Below, piece by piece: positions 1-6,900 of a stretch of DNA of 64,000 nt. Origin of the DNA: Croceivirga thetidis (GTDB lineage: Bacteria; Bacteroidota; Bacteroidia; Flavobacteriales; Flavobacteriaceae); the NCBI RefSeq assembly GCF_012272815.1, contig NZ_JAAWWL010000002.1, positions 1,084,280 through 1,148,279 of the forward strand. Direction: 5' to 3'. The first letter of the stretch is position 1; each line of letters starts with the position of its first letter. Under the pieces are notes generated by a model, which had not been told where the DNA came from, ran no database searches, and saw only the letters and a list, made by a program, of their open reading frames with translations. Both the position numbers and the translations under genes were made by a program.

Positions 1-36
1 AGAGTTATTAGCTTACACAAATAAAGGAGTTTATTC

Positions 37-80
37 ATCAATCAAAAAACGAAAATCATCAATCAATAACAATCAATCAA
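37..80. repeat. Three ATCAATCAA direct repeats in the PadR leader
   Basis: ATCAATCAA occurs at 37-45, 58-66 and 72-80. Shorter CAATCAA copies recur just before the GIN-domain lipoprotein gene (about 2336-2354). The spacings of 21 and 14 bp do not make a clean array. This may be a low-complexity leader or a binding site shared by both transcription units. I see no gene in 1-188. Confidence 0.35.
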
Positions 81-92
81 TACAAGTTTCCA

Positions 93-117
93 CTCCCTCT
101 GCTTTTAAAAGAGGGAG
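93..117. repeat. 8-bp hairpin in the leader of the PadR operon
   Basis: CTCCCTCT (93-100) pairs perfectly with AGAGGGAG (110-117) around a 9-nt loop. No T tract follows on either strand, so it is not a convincing terminator. Its form resembles purine/pyrimidine palindromes scattered between genes in Bacteroidota, but that resemblance is from memory and unchecked. Confidence 0.4.
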
Positions 118-148
118 CTGAGGAAACACTAAAACGAACAGTAACCAA

Positions 149-167
149 TGCTGAACTTGTTTCAGTA
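149..167. promoter_or_regulatory. Candidate PadR operator (near-palindrome)
   Basis: TGCTGAA (149-155) and TTCAGTA (161-167) form an inverted repeat with 6 of 7 positions matching and a 5-bp centre. It lies 22 bp before the padR-type start codon, next to a TATAAAATTAG stretch that could be the -7 region. PadR proteins commonly repress their own operon by binding such dyads, so autoregulation is a reasonable inference. No second copy was found. Confidence 0.35.
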
Positions 168-188
168 TAAAATTAGAACCATGCAGTT

Positions 189-533
189 ATGAATATAGAA
201 AACACAAAAGCACAAATGCGCAAAGGGGTTCTGGAGTATTGCATCCTTTCAATCATCAAAGATGAGGACAAATATGCATCAGAAATTCTCGGGGCTCTTA
301 AAGACGCAAAAATGCTTGTGGTCGAGGGTACGATTTACCCCCTGTTGACCCGTTTGAAAAATGCTGGGTTACTCAATTATCGTTGGGAAGAATCAACTTC
401 GGGGCCTCCTCGAAAATACTATGCCCTTACAGAAACCGGGCAACTTTTCCTGAACGAGTTGAACGGAACCTGGGATGAACTTAGAAATGCAGTTAATTTG
501 GTAACCAACACTAGTAATCAATCTAAAAAATGA
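189..533 (+). CDS. PadR-family transcriptional regulator
   Basis: This 114-residue protein has the compact PadR winged-helix layout: an N-terminal helix (MRKGVLEYCILSII), a helix-turn-helix around YASEILGALKDA, the recognition and wing segment VEGTIYPLLTRLKNAGLL, and the wing motif SGPPRKYYALTETG followed by a C-terminal dimerisation helix. The length is normal for the short (subfamily-2-like) PadR proteins, which have no ligand domain. The stop overlaps the next start as ATGA, so it is translationally coupled to the PspC-domain gene, which it probably controls. In Bacteroidota, PadR genes next to PspC/GIN-domain envelope genes are a recurring arrangement. The inducing signal cannot be told from sequence. 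A near-palindrome at 149-167 may be its binding site. Confidence 0.93.
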   Translation: MNIENTKAQMRKGVLEYCILSIIKDEDKYASEILGALKDAKMLVVEGTIYPLLTRLKNAGLLNYRWEESTSGPPRKYYALTETGQLFLNELNGTWDELRNAVNLVTNTSNQSKK

Positions 534-2260
534 ACAAGACAGTAAATATAAATTTGGCAAATACCTTCTTCCACATTGATGAAGAAGCGTACAATAAGCT
601 GAGGCGATACCTTGAGGCCATAAAACGGTCTTTTTCAGGTACTGCAGGAAGCGATGAAATCATTGCGGACATTGAAGCCCGTATCTCAGAACTCTTTGGT
701 GAAAAAATGGAGCACGAGCGCCAGGTAATTACCATGAAAGAAGTTGACGAGGTCATCAATGTTATGGGGCAACCCGAAGACTATATGGTCGATGAGGATA
801 TTTTTGAAGATGCTCCACGCTCAAAATCAAGTACTACAACACAGAGCAGGGTTAAGAAATTATATCGAGATACCGAGCAAAAGTACATCGGTGGCGTTTG
901 TTCTGGCCTTGAATATTATTTGGGACTTGATGCGCTATGGATACGTATCATATTTATTCTATTCGCCATATTTTCCGGTTTTGGTATTGTAGCCTATATA
1001 CTACTTTGGATATTGGTTCCGGAGGCAGCTTCTACTTCGCAAAAATTGGACATGCGGGGAGAGCCCATCAACATCAGCAATATAGAACGCAAAGTAAAAG
1101 AGGGGTTTGATGATGTTGCAGATAGGGTAAAAAGCGTTGACTACGATAAAGTGGGCAACAAGGTCAAAAGCGGCTCCAAGACCTTTTTTGATACCCTAGG
1201 GGATATTTTTCTATTCCTATTTAAGGTCTTTGGAAAATTCATCGGGATAATTTTGGTAATAGTAGGTGCTGCAAACCTAGTAGCATTATTCATTACAATG
1301 GTCACCTTAGGGGCTTTTGATGCTTCAAATTTTCCAGTTGTCAACTTTTTTAATTTGATGATGGACACAGGGGTGTTTCCAATCTGGGCGACATTGATTT
1401 TTGGATTTTTTGCTTTTGGCATTCCATTTTTCTTTGTGCTCTATGCAGGACTTAAAATCTTGGTCAGCAATCTTAAATCAATCGGAAATATAGCCAAGTT
1501 CACACTCTTTGGCCTTTGGTTGATTTCTGTGGGGGTTCTGGCTGCGATAGCAATTCGTCAAGCTGCAGAACATTCCTTTACAGGTACCACATCGGTTAAT
1601 GATAGTCTCACAATGGAAGGTGACACCATAAAGATAACGATGAACAATACGGACGAGTTCGACTTTGAAAATACAATGCATTTTGGTGATATGCGCTTGG
1701 TTCATGATGAAAATGGCGAACCCCTATTGTATTCGCGCGATGTGCGATTTGATATTCGTAAGTCAGAGGATAGCCTATTGCGAATTAAAATCAAAAAAGA
1801 CGCCGATGGCTCCTCATTTGAAGAAGCTCGAAATAGGTCAGCAAAAATTGATTATGGCTACGTTTTGAATAGCGATGAAGTTGTATTGAATGATTATTTG
1901 ACCACTTCAAAGGAGAACAAATTACGTGACCAAGAGGTACGCAGTATTGTCTACATACCTGAAGGAAAAACGGTAGTTTTTGACGAATCGGTCAAACAGT
2001 CCATTGGACGTAGTACTAAAAACGATCAAGATTATTATCGACGAAAAATTGTTGATTACCAATGGGTCATGGGCAGTGATGGTGAATTAAAATGCCTCAA
2101 CTGCCCAGACGACCCAGAATCTTGGGAAGATGAAGATGAGGAAGAAAATCGTGTGATAATCAACGGAGAAGGAATCGACATTAATATTGAAGACGGTGCT
2201 GAGTCTCTTAAAGTAAAGATCGATGAGGATGGAGTAGAGATAAAAGCAGATGAAAACTAA
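530..2260 (+). CDS. PspC-domain envelope-stress membrane protein
   Basis: The protein has 576 residues. Residues 1-100 form a soluble N-terminal region with amphipathic helices (IIADIEARISELFGEK). A PspC domain follows at about 108-165 (LYRDTEQKYIGGVCSGLEYY, then a TM helix ending ILLWILVPEA). Three to four more TM helices lie at about 225-350, and a C-terminal extracytoplasmic part is rich in Asp/Glu near the end (EDEDEEEN). PspC domains in proteobacteria regulate the phage-shock response at the inner membrane; in Bacteroidota such long PspC proteins are common but poorly studied. The gene starts inside the padR stop (ATGA) and is followed by a GIN-domain lipoprotein, so the three probably work together on envelope stress. 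The exact function is unknown. Confidence 0.9.
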   Translation: MNKTVNINLANTFFHIDEEAYNKLRRYLEAIKRSFSGTAGSDEIIADIEARISELFGEKMEHERQVITMKEVDEVINVMGQPEDYMVDEDIFEDAPRSKSSTTTQSRVKKLYRDTEQKYIGGVCSGLEYYLGLDALWIRIIFILFAIFSGFGIVAYILLWILVPEAASTSQKLDMRGEPINISNIERKVKEGFDDVADRVKSVDYDKVGNKVKSGSKTFFDTLGDIFLFLFKVFGKFIGIILVIVGAANLVALFITMVTLGAFDASNFPVVNFFNLMMDTGVFPIWATLIFGFFAFGIPFFFVLYAGLKILVSNLKSIGNIAKFTLFGLWLISVGVLAAIAIRQAAEHSFTGTTSVNDSLTMEGDTIKITMNNTDEFDFENTMHFGDMRLVHDENGEPLLYSRDVRFDIRKSEDSLLRIKIKKDADGSSFEEARNRSAKIDYGYVLNSDEVVLNDYLTTSKENKLRDQEVRSIVYIPEGKTVVFDESVKQSIGRSTKNDQDYYRRKIVDYQWVMGSDGELKCLNCPDDPESWEDEDEEENRVIINGEGIDINIEDGAESLKVKIDEDGVEIKADEN

Positions 2261-2355
2261 CAATTCAGTCGCTGAAATCGACAATTGGGAAATATTTAAT
2301 AGTAAAAACAAGTAAATCTTTAGACTTTCACATAGTCAATCAAAAACAATCAAAA

Positions 2356-3078
2356 ATGACAACACTAGCAAGAATCGCAATCGCAATTGTAATGAGCCTG
2401 TTCGCATCATCCTGTATGTTTGATGCTAATTTTGGACCAGGTAAAAAGGGTAATGGTCAAATTGTAGAAGAATCCAGGGATATTTCTGGAGATTTTACAG
2501 AGGTTTCTGCAGCAGAAGGTCTTGATGTATTCGTCACTCAAGCTGACGAATTCAAAATCTCGGTTGAGGCCGACGAGAATGTTATCGATTTGATAGCAAC
2601 CGACATTCGAGATGGGCGCTTAAAAGTGCACACCACTGAGAACATAGGGCGCGCCACAAAAAACATTTATGTGTATTTGCCAAAGGTAACAGCCTTGAGT
2701 AGCTCAAGTGGGGCTGACTTGGTGGTACAAGATGTTTTAGAGGCCGACCAACTTGAATTGGACGCAAGCAGTGGTTCAGATATTCAATTGGAAGTTTATG
2801 CCCAAGAAATCAATGCCAATACCAGTAGTGGTGCAGACATTAAAATTGCAGGTAAAACAGAAATGTTTTATGCAGACGCCAGTAGTGGAGCAGATATCAG
2901 GGCTGGAAGATTAGAGGCCAAAAGCTGTAATGCAAACGCAAGCAGTGGCTCCGATATAAGTGTAAATGTTTCCGAAACACTAATTGCAGATGCAAGTAGT
3001 GGAGCGGACATCTCTTATTCAGGAGACGCAAGCGTTCAAAAATCCAAATCGGTATCTGGAAGCATTCGTAAGAATTAG
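2356..3078 (+). CDS. GIN-domain (DUF2807) lipoprotein
   Basis: A 240-residue predicted lipoprotein. The signal peptide ends in a lipobox (LFASSC, Cys20), followed by a DUF2807/head-GIN domain. The C-terminal two thirds repeat the unit (A/T)SSG(A/S)D roughly every 20 residues at least five times (SSSSGADL, DASSGSDI, NTSSGADI, DASSGADI, NASSGSDI), which fits a right-handed beta-helix with one repeat per coil. The domain is widespread in Bacteroidota, but its molecular role is not settled; surface location and envelope stress are inferred from the PadR/PspC neighbours. The gene has a 95-bp gap upstream containing CAATCAA motifs and a strong intrinsic terminator just downstream. Confidence 0.9.
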   Translation: MTTLARIAIAIVMSLFASSCMFDANFGPGKKGNGQIVEESRDISGDFTEVSAAEGLDVFVTQADEFKISVEADENVIDLIATDIRDGRLKVHTTENIGRATKNIYVYLPKVTALSSSSGADLVVQDVLEADQLELDASSGSDIQLEVYAQEINANTSSGADIKIAGKTEMFYADASSGADIRAGRLEAKSCNANASSGSDISVNVSETLIADASSGADISYSGDASVQKSKSVSGSIRKN

Positions 3079-3099
3079 ACAACCACAATCAACCTAACG

Positions 3100-3132
3100 A
3101 AAAACCCTTTGGAGCAATCCAGAGGGTTTTTT
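3100..3132 (+). terminator. Intrinsic terminator of the PadR/PspC/GIN unit
   Basis: AAAACCCT pairs with AGGGTTTT, and an inner GGA/TCC stem closes a short loop, followed by a T run (TTTTTTA). It begins 22 bp after the GIN-domain stop codon and marks the end of that transcription unit. Confidence 0.85.
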
Positions 3133-3181
3133 ATTTCATTAACAAAATGACCTATGTGTTAATGATTTGATAATTTTTTTT

Positions 3182-3190
3182 GTACCTTTT
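3182..3190 (+). promoter_or_regulatory. Candidate -7 element (TACCTTTTG)
   Basis: TACCTTTTG resembles the Bacteroidota -7 consensus TAnnTTTG with one extra T. It lies 37 bp before the ATG at 3227 and downstream of a possible in-frame ATG at 3167, which supports the later start. The -33 TTG is not well spaced. Confidence 0.4.
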
Positions 3191-3226
3191 GTAGGAATTG
3201 GCAATTATCTTCTTAAAACACCTACA

Positions 3227-3673
3227 ATGAAAAAATTACTAGGATTGGCACTTTTGGTATTTCTACTGGTTAGTGCCACAACGGACACCAAAGAAAACAC
3301 CCCATACCATTCCATTCAAGGCACATGGGAGCTTGTTAGTTTTTATAACTACGATGATGGAATACATATTACGGATACCGTGCCCAAGGCTGAAGGTTAT
3401 CGACAGGTGAAAATGTTTTACAACGGTAAAGTAATGTGGTCACGCCATGATGAGGATGAACCATCTGGACGATTTGGCTATGGTTCATACAAAATCACAG
3501 ATAATCAACTTATTGAACACATTGAATACGGGGACGGGCAAATGGAAAAAGCACTGGACTCCGTCAAAGAATTTACCTTTGAATTGATTTTAAAAGACGA
3601 TATGTACAGTCAAGTTAACTTTAATGAAGAAGGTGACCGAACGTTTTCTGAAAATTACATTCGAATAGACTAA
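3227..3673 (+). CDS. Secreted lipocalin-like small protein
   Basis: With the ATG at 3227 the product has 148 residues and begins with a clean signal peptide (MKKLLGLALLVFLLVSATT). An in-frame ATG at 3167 would add 20 residues in front of it, but these lie on or before the putative promoter, so I reject it. The mature part opens with GTWELVSFYNYDDG, the IQGTWxL start typical of lipocalin-like/DUF4488-type beta-barrels, and continues as alternating strands to NYIRID. Such proteins are exported; ligands are unknown. The gene stands alone between two intrinsic terminators, so it is probably monocistronic. No catalytic motif is visible. Confidence 0.75.
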   Translation: MKKLLGLALLVFLLVSATTDTKENTPYHSIQGTWELVSFYNYDDGIHITDTVPKAEGYRQVKMFYNGKVMWSRHDEDEPSGRFGYGSYKITDNQLIEHIEYGDGQMEKALDSVKEFTFELILKDDMYSQVNFNEEGDRTFSENYIRID

Positions 3674-3691
3674 GTAACTAATCCAACTAAA

Positions 3692-3736
3692 AAAAGCCGC
3701 TGCACTTGAGCATATAATAAGTGACCAGCGGCTTTT
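3692..3736. terminator. Bidirectional terminator between the lipocalin-like gene and trxB
   Basis: AAAAGCCGCTG pairs with CAGCGGCTTTT, and an inner ACTT/AAGT stem extends the hairpin. The A run on one side and T run on the other let it work in both directions for these convergent genes. Confidence 0.85.
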
Positions 3737-3753
3737 ATATTATATCAAAGAAA

Positions 3754-4719
3754 TTATACCGTTAATTCCTTGCTTTCAACTGTGGCAAGGTATCGCTCTG
3801 CATCTAAAGCAGCCATACACCCAGTTCCTGCTGCGGTAACAGCTTGTCGATAGATTTTATCTTGGGCATCACCACTGGCAAAAACACCCGGTTTATTAGT
3901 TTTGGTTGAATCTGGTTCCGTGATAATATATCCCGTTTCATCCATATTCAATTGCCCCTTGAAAATATCGGTATTGGGTTTGTGGCCAATTGCGATAAAC
4001 AAACCCGTAATGGCGATTTCTTCTTTTTCACCAGTTTGGTTATTCACCATTCTCAGTCCTTCCACTACTTGTTCACCGAGTACTTCGTCGATTTCAGTAT
4101 TGTATCGAACATCTATGTTTTCAAGGCTGTTCACGCGATGTTGCATGGCTTTAGATGCACGCATATGGTCTTTACGCACCAACATGGTGACCTTTTTACA
4201 GATATTCGCTAGATATGAAGCTTCCTCGGCTGCAGTGTCTCCACCACCGACAATAGCCACTTCTTGACCTTTATAGAAAAAACCGTCACAAACTGCACAT
4301 GCTGAAACACCACCACCTCGGAGTCTTTGCTCACTTGGAAGCCCAAGGTATTTGGCAGAAGCACCTGTTGAAATAATCACTGTCTCAGCTTCAACTATCT
4401 TATTATCATCGATAGTTAATTTATGAATACCACCAATCTCATCACTCAATTCAACTGCGGTTACCATTCCAATACGAACTTCTGTTCCAAAACGCTCCGC
4501 TTGTTGTTGCAGTTGTACCATCATTGAAGGTCCATCAACGCCCTCAGGATACCCTGGAAAATTGTCGACCTCTGTTGTTGTTGTCAATTGTCCTCCTGGT
4601 TCCATTCCGGTGTAAACCACTGGTTTTAGGTCTGCTCTCGCCGCATATATCGCTGCCGTGTAACCAGCAGGACCTGAACCTACAATCACCGTTTTCAATC
4701 GTTCAATTTCGTTTGACAT
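3754..4719 (-). CDS. trxB: Thioredoxin-disulfide reductase
   Basis: This 321-residue flavoprotein transfers electrons from NADPH through FAD and a redox-active disulfide to thioredoxin in the cytoplasm. The FAD-binding Rossmann motif GSGPAG is at 14-19. The redox motif CAVCDG has Cys141 and Cys144, the active-site pair of the low-molecular-weight class. The NADPH motif GGGDTAAEEA follows, and the C-terminal FAD motif ASGDAQD lies near 285. Length and motif order are normal and nothing is missing. A TACTTTTG -7 element lies 33 bp upstream, and a bidirectional terminator follows the gene, so it looks monocistronic. Confidence 0.97.
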   Translation of the reverse strand: MSNEIERLKTVIVGSGPAGYTAAIYAARADLKPVVYTGMEPGGQLTTTTEVDNFPGYPEGVDGPSMMVQLQQQAERFGTEVRIGMVTAVELSDEIGGIHKLTIDDNKIVEAETVIISTGASAKYLGLPSEQRLRGGGVSACAVCDGFFYKGQEVAIVGGGDTAAEEASYLANICKKVTMLVRKDHMRASKAMQHRVNSLENIDVRYNTEIDEVLGEQVVEGLRMVNNQTGEKEEIAITGLFIAIGHKPNTDIFKGQLNMDETGYIITEPDSTKTNKPGVFASGDAQDKIYRQAVTAAGTGCMAALDAERYLATVESKELTV

Positions 4720-4751
4720 TCCTTTTGTATTTGTCTAATTATCGTCTATTA

Positions 4752-4759
4752 CAAAAGTA
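4752..4759 (-). promoter_or_regulatory. -7 element of the trxB promoter
   Basis: On the minus strand this reads TACTTTTG, an exact match to TAnnTTTG, and lies 33 bp before the trxB ATG. A well-placed -33 TTG is not obvious. Confidence 0.5.
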
Positions 4760-4793
4760 GTTTTTTTGCCAAGAACCTTACAGAAAGTTATCA

Positions 4794-6869
4794 TCAGTCA
4801 ATTAACAATCGAAGACCTAAATATCCATTGATTTCTGGTGCAGGTTCAAAGAATCGCCCGCCAAACGCATTGCTTCTGATATTATCGTTATATGCTGAAT
4901 TCAAAAGGTTATTGATGCCAAAAAACGGTTGCAAATCAAACGTCTTTAAATCAATTCGATACGAGCCACCAAAATTTAGCAGGACAACGGAATCTTCCTT
5001 AACCGTATTGGAATCATTGGCAAAAAAGTTTCCCCTATACTGGCTATCCAATCGCAATAGCAACCCATTTTTTCTAAAACTTGTTCGGAGCGCTGCCAAA
5101 TGTTTTGGAATTCCTGGTAAACGGTTGCCGTCAAAATTTCCGTTAGGAATATCGAACAGTGCGTAAGTAAAATCAGAATACGCATACGACCCGCTCAATC
5201 GCCATTGTCTTGTTATTCTCCACGTTGAGGCCAATTCCAAACCAAAACGCTCGCTTTCTCCAGCATTCCTGAAAAAAGTTCGGTCAGGAAAAGCCTCCAA
5301 TTCAAAAGGAACGAATTCTCCTTCACTCTGAATGTAGAATCCAGTCAGGCCTAAGGAGAACCCATTCTTAAAATACTGATATCCCAGTTCAAAAGTGCTG
5401 GAAGTTTGCTCACGCAGATTTCGGTTAAATCCCCCTGAGTTGTCAGGATTAGCCGATAATTCACTCAATACAGGAGTTTCAAAACTGGTGGAAAATCCAG
5501 CAAATACAGAATTGAACGCATCAAATCGGTATCGTATTCCCAAACTGGGGTTAACTGTATTTAAAGTGGTTTCACCCGAAGCATCGCCGTTTGACAAAAA
5601 AGCGTCCTCTGCTTCCAATACATTTCTATCATAACGCATGGAACCTCGAAATACCCAATTGTTCAACTCAGACTGTAAAATGGCAAAGCTTCCGAAGTTT
5701 CGGAATAGCTCATTCTGTCGTAGGGTCGCATCTCCCCGCTCACCTTCTAAATTTTGATACCGGGTTCTTCTATCGTTTTGAAAAGCCAAATCATATCCGA
5801 ACTGAAAATTCAGTTTGTTTTCAGCAATCAATTTTAAAGTAAGATTACTACCGTGCCCCCAATAATTTCTGATTACATCAACTGCACCACCAAACTGAAA
5901 GGGTAGAAAATTTTCAAAATCCCGATAGTTGTAGTACCCATAGCTATTTAAGGTTGTTTTAGCTGTATTCAATCGATAAGCCAATCCTGTTTTGAATTGT
6001 TTTACTGCCTCCCTTGAATTGAACTCGACATTTCTATCCCTAGCCTGCGAAGGGTTGGCTTCTGCTTCGTCCAGCAAAAGTCCACCTGGATCCTCTGCCA
6101 GTGGACTGTCGGTATAATTTAGTTGAAAATTCAATTTGGAATTTGAATTCAAAGAAAGGTTGCTCCTTAAATTAAATTGGTTGGTCTCAAATCGACTGTG
6201 ATCCCGATATCCATCTTGTGTTGTTCTATTGGTGAATAAGGTAGTTCTGGTCTTTTTTCCCAATAGTCCAACAACGGCTTGATAGTTTTGAAAATTATAA
6301 CTGCCATAACTAGAAGAAATTCGAGCAAAATCTTTAGTAAAATTCGAAAGGGTGTTGACGCTAATCACCCCTCCGGAGGCATTCCCGTAAAGTGAGGATG
6401 AGGCTCCTCGGATTATCTCAATGTTTTCAATAAGCCCAAGATTTAGGTTGTCAACTTGCCCTTGTCCATCAGGCGTGGTTTCCGGTATGCCGTCAATGAC
6501 CAATTTCACTCCCCGAATACCAAAGGCCGAGCGGGCCCCAAAACCTCGAATGGAAATTCTGGCATCCTGTGCAAAATTGTTACCACTTTGCACAAAAACT
6601 CCAGGGACTGCCAGTAAATAATCATTAACTGTGAGTTGCTGTAGATTTTGTTGCAATTGGGTTACGTTTTTTACTGTAACCGCCATCGGGAGTGTATTTT
6701 CAGTTGCGCCTAATCGTGCTGCTTGCACTACCACTGAATCCAATTCTACTGTAGGAATGGAATCTTGTTGGGCTTGGATTTGTTGAATCGAAAAAAAGCT
6801 AGTAATTAGCAATAAAAAGAGATTCTCGATACATCTCGATTTATAGTCGAGCCACTCGAACTTAAGCAT
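4794..6869 (-). CDS. TonB-dependent outer-membrane receptor
   Basis: Starting at the ATG at 6869 the protein has 691 residues; a start at 6935 is open but would run into the icmF 3' end. The N-terminus contains a hydrophobic signal (CIENLFLLLITSFFS) ending IQAQ. A TonB-box-like stretch (LDSVVVQAAR) and the plug domain (VKNVTQLQQNL to RGASSSLYGNASGGVISVNT) follow, then a 22-strand-type barrel rich in aromatic/Asn strands ending GYLGLRLLID. It imports a metal chelate or similar small ligand using TonB energy. It has no SusD partner and no carboxypeptidase-like N-terminal domain, so it is of the siderophore/vitamin type rather than glycan type. Its position behind a B12-dependent mutase makes cobalamin a possible ligand, but only by context. 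The signal-peptide codons come partly from a repeat (6823-6861). Confidence 0.9.
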   Translation of the reverse strand: MLKFEWLDYKSRCIENLFLLLITSFFSIQQIQAQQDSIPTVELDSVVVQAARLGATENTLPMAVTVKNVTQLQQNLQQLTVNDYLLAVPGVFVQSGNNFAQDARISIRGFGARSAFGIRGVKLVIDGIPETTPDGQGQVDNLNLGLIENIEIIRGASSSLYGNASGGVISVNTLSNFTKDFARISSSYGSYNFQNYQAVVGLLGKKTRTTLFTNRTTQDGYRDHSRFETNQFNLRSNLSLNSNSKLNFQLNYTDSPLAEDPGGLLLDEAEANPSQARDRNVEFNSREAVKQFKTGLAYRLNTAKTTLNSYGYYNYRDFENFLPFQFGGAVDVIRNYWGHGSNLTLKLIAENKLNFQFGYDLAFQNDRRTRYQNLEGERGDATLRQNELFRNFGSFAILQSELNNWVFRGSMRYDRNVLEAEDAFLSNGDASGETTLNTVNPSLGIRYRFDAFNSVFAGFSTSFETPVLSELSANPDNSGGFNRNLREQTSSTFELGYQYFKNGFSLGLTGFYIQSEGEFVPFELEAFPDRTFFRNAGESERFGLELASTWRITRQWRLSGSYAYSDFTYALFDIPNGNFDGNRLPGIPKHLAALRTSFRKNGLLLRLDSQYRGNFFANDSNTVKEDSVVLLNFGGSYRIDLKTFDLQPFFGINNLLNSAYNDNIRSNAFGGRFFEPAPEINGYLGLRLLID
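6823..6861. repeat. TCGA-rich interspersed repeat inside the receptor signal-peptide codons
   Basis: Four TCGA cores lie at 6826, 6836, 6847 and 6856 in the setting TTCTCGAT, ATCTCGAT, GTCGAG and ACTCGAAC, with CTCGA/TCGAG dyad symmetry. This closely resembles small palindromic intergenic repeats I know from flavobacterial genomes (from memory, not checked). Here it encodes residues roughly 4-16 of the receptor precursor. Confidence 0.5.
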
Positions 6870-6900
6870 AGCACAGGATTTGTTCTTACAAGCGGAAAAA

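Noticed and set aside
2250-2315. A 21-codon ORF starting inside the PspC gene's last codons
   Set aside because: Too short, no start context, no known relative; likely chance.
4794-6869. Naming the TonB receptor BtuB
   Set aside because: Context next to a B12 enzyme is suggestive, but no sequence feature seen here marks cobalamin specificity.
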